Origin: Fremontodendron californicum
Lineage: Eukaryota; Streptophyta; Magnoliopsida; Malvales; Malvaceae
Assembly (NCBI GenBank): GCA_030761205.1
Contig: JAULJL010000003.1
Location: forward strand, 29,828,123-29,892,122
DNA: 64,000 nucleotides
Reading direction: 5' to 3'
Both the position numbers and the translations under genes were made by a program. The notes below the pieces were generated by a model that saw only the letters and a program-made list of their open reading frames with translations, was not told the origin of the DNA and searched no databases. This document shows positions 47,150-57,490 of this stretch, in pieces. The stretch's first letter is position 1. Each line of letters starts with the position of its first letter.

Positions 47150-47167
47150 TCCCCAGTGGAGTCGCCA
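47150..47167 (-). other. Ogre primer-binding site
   Basis: TGGCGACTCCACTGGGGA on the minus strand, three bases from the LTR edge. This sequence is characteristic of Ogre/Tat elements, for which a tRNA-Arg primer is reported. Confidence 0.88.
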
Positions 47168-47170
47168 AAC

Positions 47171-47303
47171 TGTCATAATGTGCCAAATACGAATTCAGCA
47201 TGCTAGACACAAATCAATGGAGTCGCCACTAATCATCTAATCTAGGTGTGATTAGTCACCTTTATGAATCTATCCTATTTAAAGTAATCCTAAGCTTGAC
47301 TAA
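47171..47303 (-). repeat. Fragment of the Ogre 5' LTR, cut by element C
   Basis: Matches 28182-28314 closely. Its continuation would lie beyond the right side of element C, outside the window. Confidence 0.85.
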
Positions 47304-48804
47304 TGATAACTCGTATAATTATATAGTTCTTAGTTATGTTTTATTATTGTTTTGTGTCAAATACGAGTTATTATTGCTTAGTCTAATTGTGTTTATGATA
47401 TTTTATATTTTTATGTAATTCGGTGTTTTTCACGAGTTTCTTTGAGTGATTTCAGATTACTAGGTTAAATCAAGAATTAAGGGCAAATCCAATTAAGTTC
47501 CAGTTCCGACACCTTTTTCCATATCAGCTATATCTGGAGTTTCACTGAAGCATTAAGGCTGAAATTTTTACAGTGCATAGTTAAGAGGCATATCTATCTT
47601 TTTCATGTTTTACACTTCTTGAAACGGAGTCGTTTTCCCTAGCGAAATCGACCATCAAGTTGGCTGATGTGCAATGACGTCTGTGCTGACCTGTTTTCGT
47701 ATTTTGACCATATCTTCCGATCCACATGAGCAAATGATCTGATTCCAACGGCTATGGATCCGTAACTGATAGGGGTATATGTTTCTAGAAGACCATTTGA
47801 TCAGACCGAGCCTCCAACATTGACAAAATCGACCATCAAGCTGGCTGATCAGAATTGTCATACAATATGACGAAAATTGTTAGAAAAATGCACCCACCTA
47901 TTATACCTACCTTTGAAATTTATAAAGCTTGTCTCTTGTCATTTAGCTCTCCAAAATGTGTATAAATAGAGGGTCTTGGATGAGCATTAATGGTAGATTG
48001 ATAGGATATTAGCCATTGTAATAAAATTCTCTAAGTTTTCTTCTTCTTTCCTTTCTCTAGTTTTCTTTTTTTTATTTACTTATGCTTCTTACATTTCTTT
48101 TCATTTTATTCATATCTAGTATGTGTTGCTAATCATATTGTTGAGGTGATGAGGTGAAGCTTTTGGTAAATGCTAAGGTTAGTCTCTGAAACATGAGCTA
48201 AAATGAATCATCATTTATAAACACTAGTATAGATAATATTTTCTTTTGGTTTAAAATCATACTTGCAAAGTAGGGATCTTGATTCATTATTGACAAGGAA
48301 AATGGCACAGTAAATGCTTGGTTTCATAACCTTGATTTGTTGTAGACATATACCTTGGCATAAGGAATGCTTGGACTCTTTTTATGAGTTTTGAGGACAC
48401 CAAATGAACATAATATCATATGCTATGGACGTTGGACAATTTGGACTGAATTGCTAAACCTTCCGATTGGAACCTCCTTTATGTGTGGATTTCAATTGTG
48501 TAATAAAACAAGATTAATCTTAGCATAACACCAAGAGTGGATTCTCTAACCTCAACGTCTTTTCTTATTGTTTTTTATATCTTGTTTAATTTCTTTTATA
48601 TTTTGTTTATTTTGCTCTCTAATATCTTGTTTATCTTATTTTGTTGTTGATTCCCTAATATCTTGTTTACTTTCTTTTTCTTATATATTTATAAACTTAT
48701 ACTTACTAATACGCTTCCCTGTGGTTCGACCTCGGACACCCGAGAATTTATTACTTGAACATAACCTGCACTTGGGTTTACAACTCTTAATTGAGTCTCC
48801 ATCA
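47304..48804 (+). repeat. Element C 5' LTR
   Basis: 1,501 bp, same structure as the B LTR with scattered differences (for example a GGTTAAATCAA insertion near 47463). TATA box at 47961-47968. Confidence 0.93.
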
Positions 48805-48810
48805 AGTTTT

Positions 48811-48828
48811 TGACGCCGTTGCCGGAGA
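48811..48828 (+). other. Element C primer-binding site, mutated
   Basis: TGACGCCGTTGCCGGAGA, two G-to-A changes from the tRNA-Asp PBS of A, B and D. Confidence 0.85.
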
Positions 48829-48866
48829 GGCAATACTAAGTATATAAGTTTATAAGTATATTTATT

Positions 48867-48953
48867 GGCTGGTTATACCGCCTAATTTTCTATATATTTA
48901 TATTTATATTGTATATTAACTTTGTTTTATTTTTATTGGCTGGTTATACCGCC
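48867..48953 (+). repeat. Two hairpin motifs in the leader (element C)
   Basis: GGCTGGTTATACCGCC at 48867-48882 and 48938-48953, between the PBS and the gag start. Confidence 0.8.
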
Positions 48954-49070
48954 TAATCTGTATATTAACTTTGTTTTATGCTTGTTTGGCGACGTGATTT
49001 TAGATCTCGTCGTTTAGTTAGATTTTATTGTGAAACTTTTTCAGGTAATCTTTCTAATACAACTCCTACC

Positions 49071-49529
49071 ATGGCTGACAATGAAAGCGTTCATGCTGAA
49101 GATGAGAACAGACAAGTACGCACCATGCGTGACTACTTGCAACCAACTCGAAGCTCATCACCCTCTTGTTTTATTTTTCCTCTCAATGCAAACAACTTTC
49201 GTTTTAAACCAGGTATGATAGCTTTGCTTCCAAATTTCCATGGGTTAGAATCGGAAAGTGCTTACTCGTTTCTAAAAGACTTCGAGGATGTATGTGTCAC
49301 CTTTAATGACCAACAATGTACAAATGAAATTGTCAAGCTAAAATTATTTCCTTTTTCTTTAAAAGATAAAGCAAAAATTTGGCTTCATAATTTAAAACCA
49401 AGGTCAATTGGCACATGGCAAGAATTACAAACTGAGTTTCTAAACAAATTTTTCCCATCACATAAAACTACTGCTTTGAAAAGACAGATTCAGAATTTCA
49501 ATCAAAATCAAAATGAAGCATTTTTTTGA
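49071..49529 (+). CDS. Gag N-terminal part (element C), frameshifted
   Basis: Starts at ATGGCTGACAATGAA as in B and covers the first 152 codons of gag. At 49521-49530 the sequence has TTTTTTTGAG where B has TTTTTTCAG, a 1-bp gain that brings TGA into frame. The rest of gag lies in the next frame (49513 onward). A run of seven T is a likely slippage site. The direction needed to regain the pol frame is +1, so an ordinary -1 programmed shift does not fit. Confidence 0.85.
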   Translation: MADNESVHAEDENRQVRTMRDYLQPTRSSSPSCFIFPLNANNFRFKPGMIALLPNFHGLESESAYSFLKDFEDVCVTFNDQQCTNEIVKLKLFPFSLKDKAKIWLHNLKPRSIGTWQELQTEFLNKFFPSHKTTALKRQIQNFNQNQNEAFF

Positions 49530-52500
49530 GTGCTGGGAGCGTTTTAAAGATTTGTTAAGTTCTTGTCCACATCATGGTTTTGAAAAATGGCGTCTTATTA
49601 GTTTCTTTTATGAAAGTTTAACTCCCGAAACTAAACAATTTGTTGAAACAATGTGTAACGGTGAGTTTCTAGAAAAAGAACCTGAAGAAGCCTTTGACTA
49701 CCTAGACCATTTGGCAGATAACTCTCAAGCCTGGCACACAGATAATTCCTCTGAAAGTTCCAATAGATCTAATCTTGTTTCTAATAGAGGTAAATATCAT
49801 TTTAGTCAAGAAGATGAGATAAAAGCTAAAGTAGCTAATTTGGCTAGAAAGATTGAAGCCATGGAACTTAGAGAAGTAAAAGAAGTCAAAACGGTTAAAA
49901 ATGAAGAAAGTTGTGGAATTTGTGAAATCATGGGACACCCCACTTCTGAATGTCCAAACATTCCCATTCTTAAAGAAGCGTTGCATGATCAAGTAAATTC
50001 CATAAACACATTTAAAAAGCCTTTTCCTTCTCCTTACTCTGAAACGTATAACCCTGAATGGAGAAACCATCCCAACTTCAGTTGGCGGAATAATAATCAT
50101 GTTCAGGTACCACAATCTCAAAAGCCGGGCAACACTTTTTCCTATCAACCTTCACGTGTACAAACCTTGGAAGAGACATTGCAAGCATTCATGCAAACAC
50201 AAGCAAATGTGAATAACCAAACTTCACAGGACATCAATGAGATCAAAAACACCTTGTCCACATTGACAGCTTCATTACACACTCAAGAAAAAGGTAAGTT
50301 TCCTGCTCAACCTCAGCCTAACCCTTCTACTCAATGTCTTGTTTCTTGCTCCAATGAAACTCAACAGGAAAATGCCAGTTCTATCACAACTCTTCGAAGT
50401 GGAAAGACAATTGACAAAAACATTCCATCAAAAGACCAAGATCCTCCTTCCCCTCCGAAAAGTAATGGTAAGGATGATGGTAAGTCTGAACTTCTTGAAA
50501 ATTTGGACAAAGAAAAAGGTATGCATCCTGCTCCTTTTCCTCAAAGGTTGCAAACAATAAAGAATTTGAATCAAAATGCAGAAATTTATGAACTTTTCAA
50601 ACAAGTTAAGATTAACATTCTTTTATTGGATGCAATCAAACAAGTTCCATCTTATGCTAAATTTTTGAAGGACATGTGCACAGTTAAAAGGAAACATAAT
50701 GTACAAAAGAAAGCATTTTTGACGGAAAGTGTGAGCTCAATCATTCAGCACCTTACTCCACCAAAATTCAAAGATCCTGGATGTCCAACAATCTCATGCA
50801 TCATTGGAAACACTAGAATAGAACGTGCATTGCTTGATCTTGGTGCTAGTGTTAATCTTTTGCCTTTTTCTGTTTATCAACAGTTAGGTTTAGGTGAACT
50901 CAAGGAAACAGCTGTTACACTTCAACTAGCTGATCGTTCTGTAAAAATTCCTCGAGGGATAGTTGAAGATGTTTTGGTTCAAATTGAAAATTTTTACTTC
51001 CCTGTTGATTTTATTGTTTTGGACACACATCCTGTTTCAAATCCAAATGTTCAAATTCCTGTTATATTAGGCCGTCCATTTCTTGCAACTTCTAATGCTC
51101 TGATAAATTGCAGGAATGGTATTTTGAACATTTCTTTTGGAAATATGACTTTAGAATTAAATGTGTTCAACATTTGCAAGCAACCTGGTGATGATTCAGA
51201 AGTACATGAAGTGGATTTCATTGAAGAACTTGTTCATGAACATCTCACCACTACCACATTCCATGATCCTTTAGAAGCTTATTTAATTGAATGTGAGTTT
51301 GATAATGCTTCAGAAATTTCACACACTGATTCTTTGTTAAATTCTTTTCAGGATAAGCATTGTTGGAAACAAAAGTTTGAGGAACTTCCATCACTCACAA
51401 ATGTCACTGTACCATCAACTATTGAACCACCCAAGCTGGATTTAAAACCATTGCCATCCGAGCTAAAATATTCTTTTTTGGGTGAGAATGAAACTTTTCC
51501 AGTCATAATTTCTTCACATCTTGATAAACTACAAGAAGGTAAGTTGTTACAACTTTTGAAAATGCACAAAAATGCATTAGGATGGACCTTAGCTGACATA
51601 AAGGGAATAAGCCCATTAATCTGCACACATAATATTTATTTAGAGGAAAATGCTAAACCCTCTAGACAAATGCAACGAAGGCTTAATCCTAATATGAAAG
51701 AAGTAGTGAGAAATGAAGTCATTAAACTTCTAGATAATGGAATCATTTATCTTATCTCTGATAGCAAATGGGTAAGTCCTACTCAAGTCGTACCTAAGAA
51801 ATCTGGAGTTACTGTAGTTAAAAATGAAAACAATGAATTAATTCCAACTAGGACTGTTACTGGTTGGCGCATGTGCATTTACTACAGGAAACTTAACTCA
51901 GTGACGAGGAAAGATCATTTCCCTTTGCCTTTCATGGATCAAATCTTAGAAAGAGTTGCAGGGCATGAGTTTTATTGTTTTCTAGATGGATATTCTGGGT
52001 ATAATCAAATTGCCATTGCACTTGAGGACCAAGAGAAAACCACTTTTACATGTCCTTTTGGTACTTTTGCATATCGTAGAATGCCATTTGGATTATGTAA
52101 CGCCCCTGCCACATTTCAAAGATGCATGCTTAGTATTTTTAGTGACATGATTGAACGTAATCTTGAGATTTTCATGGATGATTTTTCTGTTTCTGGTGAT
52201 TCATTTGATGATTGCTTAGCCAATTTGAAAAATGTATTGATTAGGTGTGAAGAAAAAAATCTTGTTCTTAATTGGGAAAAATGTCATTTCATGGTCACTA
52301 AAGGTATTGTACTAGGTCACATTGTTTCTGCAAAAGGGATTGAGGTAGACAAGTCAAAAATTGAATTGATTGCTAATCTACCCACACCAAAGACAGTAAA
52401 GGACATTAGGTCATTCTTGGGACATGCAGGTTTGTATAGAAGATTCATAAAAGATTTTAGCACGATATCTAAGCCTCTATGTAATCTTTTAATGAAAGAC

Positions 52501-52773
52501 ACTGCATTTGAATGGACTAAAGATTGTGAAGATGCTTTTGAAAAACTCAAAAATATGCTCATTACTGCTCCTATTATGAGTTCTCCTGATTGGTCTTTAC
52601 CATTTGAAATAATGTGTGATGCTAGTGACTATGCTGTTGGTGCTGTGTTAGGACAAAGGAAAGATAAGAAACCACATGTAATTTACTATGCAAGTAAAAC
52701 TTTAAATAGAGCCCAAATGAATTATTCCACTACAGAAAAGGAATTACTTGCAGTTGTTTTTGCATTGGATAAA
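49513..52773 (+). CDS. Gag C-terminus, protease, RT and partial RNase H (element C)
   Basis: One uninterrupted frame of about 1,087 codons. It has gag C-terminus with a knuckle-like motif, linker, aspartic protease DLGAS at 50836-50850, an RT with the catalytic FMDDFSV block at 52171-52191 and the FGLCNAPATFQ region before it, then RNase H starting near 52600 (CDASD). RNase H is cut after about 60 residues at 52773 by element D, and resumes at 62276. FMDD with DLGASVN and the tRNA-Asp PBS places it in the Athila branch of Ty3/gypsy. The 3' part could have been translated with the integrase before D inserted. This is the likely helper type for A, B and D. Confidence 0.92.
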
Positions 52774-53103
52774 TGATAACTCGTATAATTATATAGTTTT
52801 TAGTTATGTTTTATTATTGTTTTGTGTCAAATACGAGTTATTATTGTTTAGTCTAATTGTGTTTATGATATTTTATATTTTTATGTAATTTGGTGTTTTT
52901 CACAAGTTTCTTTGAGTGATTTCAGATTACTAGAATTAAGGGCAAATCCAGTTCAGTTCCAGTTCCGACACATTTTGCCATATCAGCTATATCTGGAGTT
53001 TCACTGAAGCAATAAGGCTGAAATTTGTAGCCGTGCAAAGCTAAGAGGCATATCTATCTTTTTCATGTTTTATACTTCTTGAAACGGAGTCGTTTTCCCT
53101 AGC

Positions 53104-53465
53104 GAAATCGACCATCAAGTTGGCTGATGTGCAATGACGTCTGTGCTGACCTGTTTTCGTATTTTGCCCATATCTGCTTATCCACATCAGCAAATGAGCT
53201 GATTCCAATGGCTATGGATCCGTAACTGATACGGAAACCTTTGTCTAGAAGACCATATGATCAGATCAGGCCTCTAATATTGACGAAATCGACCATCAAG
53301 TTGGCTGATGTGCAATGACGTCTGTGCTGACATGTTTTCGTATTTTGCCCATATCTGCTTATCCACATCAGCAAATGAGCTGATTCCAACGGCTATGGAT
53401 CCGTAACTGATAGGGGAACCTTTTTCTAGAATACCATGTGATCAGATAAGGCCTGCAAAATTGAC
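53104..53465 (+). repeat. Two tandem 181-bp U3 repeats (element D)
   Basis: Each unit runs from GAAATCGACCATCAAGTTGG to the next such start and contains GCAATGACGTCTGTGCTGAC, including a TGACGT core of the type bound by plant bZIP/TGA factors. B and C have one unit; A and D have two. It lies upstream of the TATA box, so an enhancer-like role is possible. Confidence 0.8.
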
Positions 53466-53584
53466 AAAATCGACCATCAAGTTGGCTGATCAAAATCGTC
53501 ATGTATGACGAAAATTGTTAGAAAATGCACCCACCTTTGAAATTTGTAAAGCTTGTCTCTTGTCATTTAGCCCTCCAAAATGTG

Positions 53585-53592
53585 TATAAATA
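53585..53592 (+). promoter_or_regulatory. Element D LTR TATA box
   Basis: TATAAATA followed by GAGGGCCTTGG; the 3' LTR copy is at 61018-61025. Confidence 0.75.
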
Positions 53593-54489
53593 GAGGGCCT
53601 TGGATGATTGTAAGGGATCATATTGTACATAGGTAGGATATTAGCCATTTTAATAAAATTCTCTAAGTTTTCTTCTTCTTTCTTTTCTCTAGTTTTCTTT
53701 CTTTTCTCTAGTTTTCTTTTTCTTTAGAGAGAGCAAGAGGTTGGATAATTAATATTCTTCCTCTTCTTCTTTCTTTCTTTTATTTTCTTCTTAGATTTTC
53801 TTTAATTTTATGTTTATGTTTATAATGCCTATGCTAGGCTAAACTTCTATTTGGTTAAGGGTGATTTCAAAGCCCTAGACATGTTTTGTGATTGATTTTC
53901 AGATTCTATCTATCATTAATTTTCTATCAAAGTTGCTTATGTTCTTCTACAAGAATTGTTCATGATGTTGTCTAGATTTATTTAGGTGTACAACTAGATA
54001 GATCTTGATAATTATCTATTGCTAGTTTAGGAGTCTTGATCCGTGTAATTGTCTTGATTTCCTATTCATAAGTGGCAATTTGTGATTAATGATTATGGTC
54101 AAGTTTTCAATAATTGCAAAGTGGAACATAACCTAAGTTGAACAATCCGAGCTTATGTGTTTGTTGCTTAGATCAACCTATCTTTCTCATCATAAAGCTG
54201 CCATTAAATTGAATTTAGAGAGCTTATTCTAGGTTGTTTAATGGTTAGAGATTAAATAGAGAGCTTGTTCTATTTAACGACAAACTAAGGAAAGATTGGG
54301 GTAACAGAGCTTGTTGTTATCTACGGTTGTTAACTTTGATAGTTGGTTGATATTGATAGATCTGAAATTGATTCTTAATGATGTCTAGTGGTGGAGAATG
54401 AAACCTTAACCATATTTTTCATATTTGATTCTTCTTACTTACTTGTTTTCTTACTTTTAGTTTGCTTATTTTTTATATTTATTTTTATT

Positions 54490-54634
54490 GGCTGGTTATA
54501 CCGCCTAATTTGTATATTAACTTTGTTTTATTTTTATTGGCTGGTTATACCGCCTAATTTAGTATATATATTTTTATTGGCTGGTTATACCGCCTAATTT
54601 AGTATATATATTTTTATTGGCTGGTTATACCGCC
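54490..54634 (+). repeat. Four hairpin motifs in the LTR (element D)
   Basis: GGCTGGTTATACCGCC at 54490, 54539, 54579 and 54619 (16 bp each), with the same spacing as in A. They repeat in the 3' LTR at 61923, 61972, 62012 and 62052. The small hydrophobic frame across this array is a by-product of the repeat. Confidence 0.8.
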
Positions 54635-54843
54635 TTGCATCTTATTCTTATTATTTACTTAGTTTAAATCTGGCTTCAAAAACCCCTTTTCTTTTATTGT
54701 TCTTGAATTTAAGTTTTAAACTATTAACTTATAAACTAAAACCCAATCCCTGAGGACTCGACCCTTGCTAACTACTATACTTACAATTTATCTTTTTAGT
54801 GCAAGGTTAAATAAGATACACTCTTTTGGGTGCATCAAATTTT

Positions 54844-54861
54844 TGGCGCCGTTGCCGGGGA
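54844..54861 (+). other. Element D primer-binding site, tRNA-Asp type
   Basis: TGGCGCCGTTGCCGGGGA, six bases after the LTR end. Confidence 0.92.
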
Positions 54862-54989
54862 TTGTTTTCTTTAGTTTATTTGTTACTTGGTTTATTCTTA
54901 TTTTCAGTTCTAATGAGTTTTATTTTCTTGTACATACGGGTTTTTCTTATCAAATTTTGAAAAAATAAAAAAAATATGAAAAAAAAACG

Positions 54990-55928
54990 ATGGAATTGAG
55001 CAATCTAACTCTTGAAGAGTTGGTGGCATACATGAACATGGAAAATAAACAAGCCAATCTCACCTACCCAGTTCAACAATTGGCCATGGGAGGATGTCAA
55101 GGCCATCAAGTGTTCCAAGACCAACAGTATGATCATTACTTAAACACTTACCATGAGGGATGGTGGGATCATACTAATTATGGCTACTCGAAAAATTACC
55201 AAGAAGTAGATCCTTATGCCAATTACACTCATCCATCTAGATTTAATCAATCATGGTCTCAAGAACCATATCTTTTTCAGCCACTACATATGACTCAAAA
55301 CTCAGGTACTTCTTTAGAAGATCTTGTCGATTCTCTTGTTACTAATACTTTGCAATTTCAACAGGAAACAAGGGCAAGTATCCAGAGTTTGGAAAGGCAA
55401 ATGAGCCTATTGGCTAGTAGTATGGTGGGATGGGTAGCACAAAGATTTGAAGAACTCCCAGCCCAAACGATGGTTAACCCAAAGGAGAATGCTACTATTG
55501 TGACCTTGAAGAATGAGGAACAAGATGAGGATGAAACAAAATTAGAGATGGATTCTATTCTTGAGGATAATGAAGCCAAAGATCCAAATAAGAGTATTTC
55601 GGCACCTGAGGTAACGTTTAAAGTTCCACTTTTTACTAATTTTTCTTCTCCATCTTTTCCTAGTAGATTTGCAAAGTTCAAGGAGGAAGAACATGAACAA
55701 CACATGCCGGAAACCTTAAACAACTTGTTTGTGGATGCCATTCAACAAGTATCAAAAGATGCACCATTCCTCGATGAGATATGCACCACCAAGGATGATG
55801 GAATAATACTTGTAATGGAGAATGCATCCACTGTTGTGCAAAGAAAGCTTCCTCTCAAACGCATAAATTTGGGAAATTTCATGTATGAGCCTGACAAGCC
55901 TAAAAAGCCAAGAAAGGGTGTTGGTTAG
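54990..55928 (+). CDS. ORF1, gag-derived protein of element D
   Basis: 312 residues, the same length as in A and collinear with it. It starts MELSNLTLEELVAYMNMEN, has a Q/Y/N-rich middle, a possible short coiled coil (ETRASIQSLERQM), an acidic stretch (EEQDEDETKLEMDSILEDNE), then the gag-protease linker-like C-terminus (FPSRFAKFKEEEHEQ, DAPFLDEICT, VQRKLPLKRINLG). Numerous replacements from A but no indel or stop. No protease follows. What it does without the gag core is unknown; binding element RNA or joining helper particles is a guess. Confidence 0.8.
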   Translation: MELSNLTLEELVAYMNMENKQANLTYPVQQLAMGGCQGHQVFQDQQYDHYLNTYHEGWWDHTNYGYSKNYQEVDPYANYTHPSRFNQSWSQEPYLFQPLHMTQNSGTSLEDLVDSLVTNTLQFQQETRASIQSLERQMSLLASSMVGWVAQRFEELPAQTMVNPKENATIVTLKNEEQDEDETKLEMDSILEDNEAKDPNKSISAPEVTFKVPLFTNFSSPSFPSRFAKFKEEEHEQHMPETLNNLFVDAIQQVSKDAPFLDEICTTKDDGIILVMENASTVVQRKLPLKRINLGNFMYEPDKPKKPRKGVG

Positions 55929-56462
55929 ATTCAAAACACTAACTCAAGTGTTAATTGGGAAGGCAGCCCAATTAAAGATGAAATTGCCAACCTTCCATAT
56001 TCAGATTTGCTTTCTCTTTCTTTTTCTTTTCCTTTTATTATTTTTATTGTTTTTATTTTATTTCTTATGTTTCTTTGTTAATTGTGTTTACTGCTTTTAA
56101 GTTCATTTAGGCTGCATAAGTTTCTTTTGTTTAATAGTTCTTTTCTCTTACATATAATTCTTGCATTGGGGGACAATAACATTACATTAATGACAATGTA
56201 AAAATTATGTGTGGGGGGAAGAATTTAGGATTTTATTTAGAGTGTTTTGTTTTTGAGTCTTTTTATGTTGTTTTTCTTTCTGATCCTTGTTTTGAAAATA
56301 ACTAGATGTAAATATAATTTTTTTTTAACCCCGGTTAAATGGCGGATAACGGTACTCCGTGATTATTTAAATCGGTTCCATCAGCTACCCACAAAACTGA
56401 TATTGTATATAAATTTCTCTTCCAATTTCTCTTTCAATTTTTTTTCATTCTTTTTTTTCAGG
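55929..56462 (+). promoter_or_regulatory. Leader of the CRP gene (element D)
   Basis: Holds a PPT-like GTGTGGGGGGAA at 56209-56220, a short stretch matching the end of the integrase gene of B and C (TTTTTCTTTCTGATCCTTG at about 56271-56289, then to 56303), the conserved uORF at 56339-56362, a TATATAAAT box near 56406 and a T-rich tract ending TTTTTTCAG at 56452-56461. The integrase-end relic shows that the cassette was joined to a former pol gene. Confidence 0.6.
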
Positions 56463-56999
56463 ATGGATGATATTCTCACAAGATTGCAGAAACGATTTCC
56501 TCCTTTTCCTCGAAATATTTTACTGAAGCTTTACCAAGTTCGACTTGAAAGATTAAGAATGCTTATGCACAAAGGGATTCCTGACGACATACGTTGGATA
56601 ATTGAAGCCAAAGTACGTGAAGATGAATATCTTCCTGTTTTGCATTTACCAGGTACAGGTAGAAGCACTTTTGCAAAGAAGCGACGAGCAAAGCGCATGA
56701 GTTCAAATTGCCACAAATGTGCACGATGGACGTGTAACGGTAAATGTCGTTCTATTGGGATTCCGTCCTCTAATCGAGATGATAAAATTGAATTCATTAA
56801 GGATGGACTGAGTAAGGAGAATTTGGGTAATATCCAACTTTCTCTTGAGACGCATCCTAGTGGAGACGTACAAAGAGAAATTCTTGATTTATGGCCGCAA
56901 TTCCAAAGGGAATGGCAACATCTTGGGAATCTGATGTTAAAAGACCCTGTTTGCCAGCCTGTAAGAAAACTGGATGGGAAGCATATCCTCGACTCATAG
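56463..56999 (+). CDS. Cysteine-rich nucleic-acid-binding-like protein, CRP (element D)
   Basis: 178 residues. Nearly identical to the copy in A (for example Q/P near residue 166 and I/L near 176), with all four finger cysteines (83, 86, 91, 95) and the KKRRAKR patch (72-78). A longer frame opens upstream at 56247, but that part reads through the non-coding leader and is not conserved. Two intact copies (A and D) in young elements argue for recent selection or very recent spread. Confidence 0.82.
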   Translation: MDDILTRLQKRFPPFPRNILLKLYQVRLERLRMLMHKGIPDDIRWIIEAKVREDEYLPVLHLPGTGRSTFAKKRRAKRMSSNCHKCARWTCNGKCRSIGIPSSNRDDKIEFIKDGLSKENLGNIQLSLETHPSGDVQREILDLWPQFQREWQHLGNLMLKDPVCQPVRKLDGKHILDS

Positions 57000-57490
57000 A
57001 AGGCGTTTAAGCCGTTTCTGGACGTAAAACCAGAGGAAGATGTGAGCCACAATCACAACTACAATAAATGACTTCTCAGCTTTTGGTTTGATTTGCAATA
57101 ACTTTATTTCGGTTTAATTTACGTGTTATTCGATTTGTGTAATTATTCTCATTTTTTTTATTTGTCTTTTACGATTGATTTTTCTTCTCTTTTTTATTTT
57201 CTTCCTGAAATCACGCAAAAATCTTTTGTAAGGTTAACATTTTCTTCTGACAGGTCAAATACACTTTCGGCGACATTATTACTCTTGACTTTTACGGTTG
57301 ATTTTTCTTCTCTTTTTGATTTTCTTCCTGAAATCACGCAAAAATCTTTTGTTAGGTTAACATTTTCTTCTGACAGGTCAGATACACTTTCGGCGACATT
57401 ATTACTCTTGTCTGATTCACTACTCAGTCCTCTATATATTACACCATGTACTCATTCTCTTTCAGGCACTCAAAAAAAAAAGAAAAAAAA
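57000..57490 (+). promoter_or_regulatory. CRP-LOG spacer with duplicated 123-bp repeat (element D)
   Basis: Units starting at 57166 and 57289 contain CTTTTACGRTTGATTTTTCT, AATCACGCAAAAATC and CACTTTCGGCGACATTATT. A CTATATATTACACC box lies at about 57432-57445 and an acceptor-like TTCTCTTTCAG at about 57455-57465, 25 bp before the LOG ATG. Confidence 0.55.

Larger units (their letters stand above)
28182..47303 (-). mobile_element. Ogre/Tat-like gypsy element, non-autonomous, split by B and C
   Basis: Read on the minus strand: the 5' LTR is at the right (47171 onward, cut at 47304 by element C), PBS TGGCGACTCCACTGGGGA at 47150-47167, gag pseudogene 44330-45905, then non-coding DNA interrupted by element B, tandem-repeat-rich DNA at 30490-32205, PPT, and 3' LTR 28182-30398. 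The LTR start TGTAGACACCGAATTTTATCC and the PBS are typical of Ogre/Tat elements. No protease, RT or integrase is visible, so it is a deletion derivative. The 5' end lies beyond the inserted element C, outside the window. Confidence 0.85.
52774..54837 (+). repeat. Element D 5' LTR
   Basis: 2,064 bp. The 181-bp U3 repeat starts at 53104 and again at 53285; TATA box at 53585-53592; four hairpin motifs near the 3' end. It lacks a 13-bp ATTATACCTACCT-type segment present in the 3' LTR near 60957. Confidence 0.95.

Noticed and set aside
54388..54597. 69-residue hydrophobic frame conserved in four LTRs of A and D
   Set aside because: It runs through the hairpin repeat array in the LTR. Its conservation equals that of the LTR DNA, and it has no independent support.
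56247..56462. N-terminal extension of the D CRP frame with a hydrophobic start
   Set aside because: Not conserved in A or B and reads through the leader; looks like a signal peptide only because of T-rich DNA.
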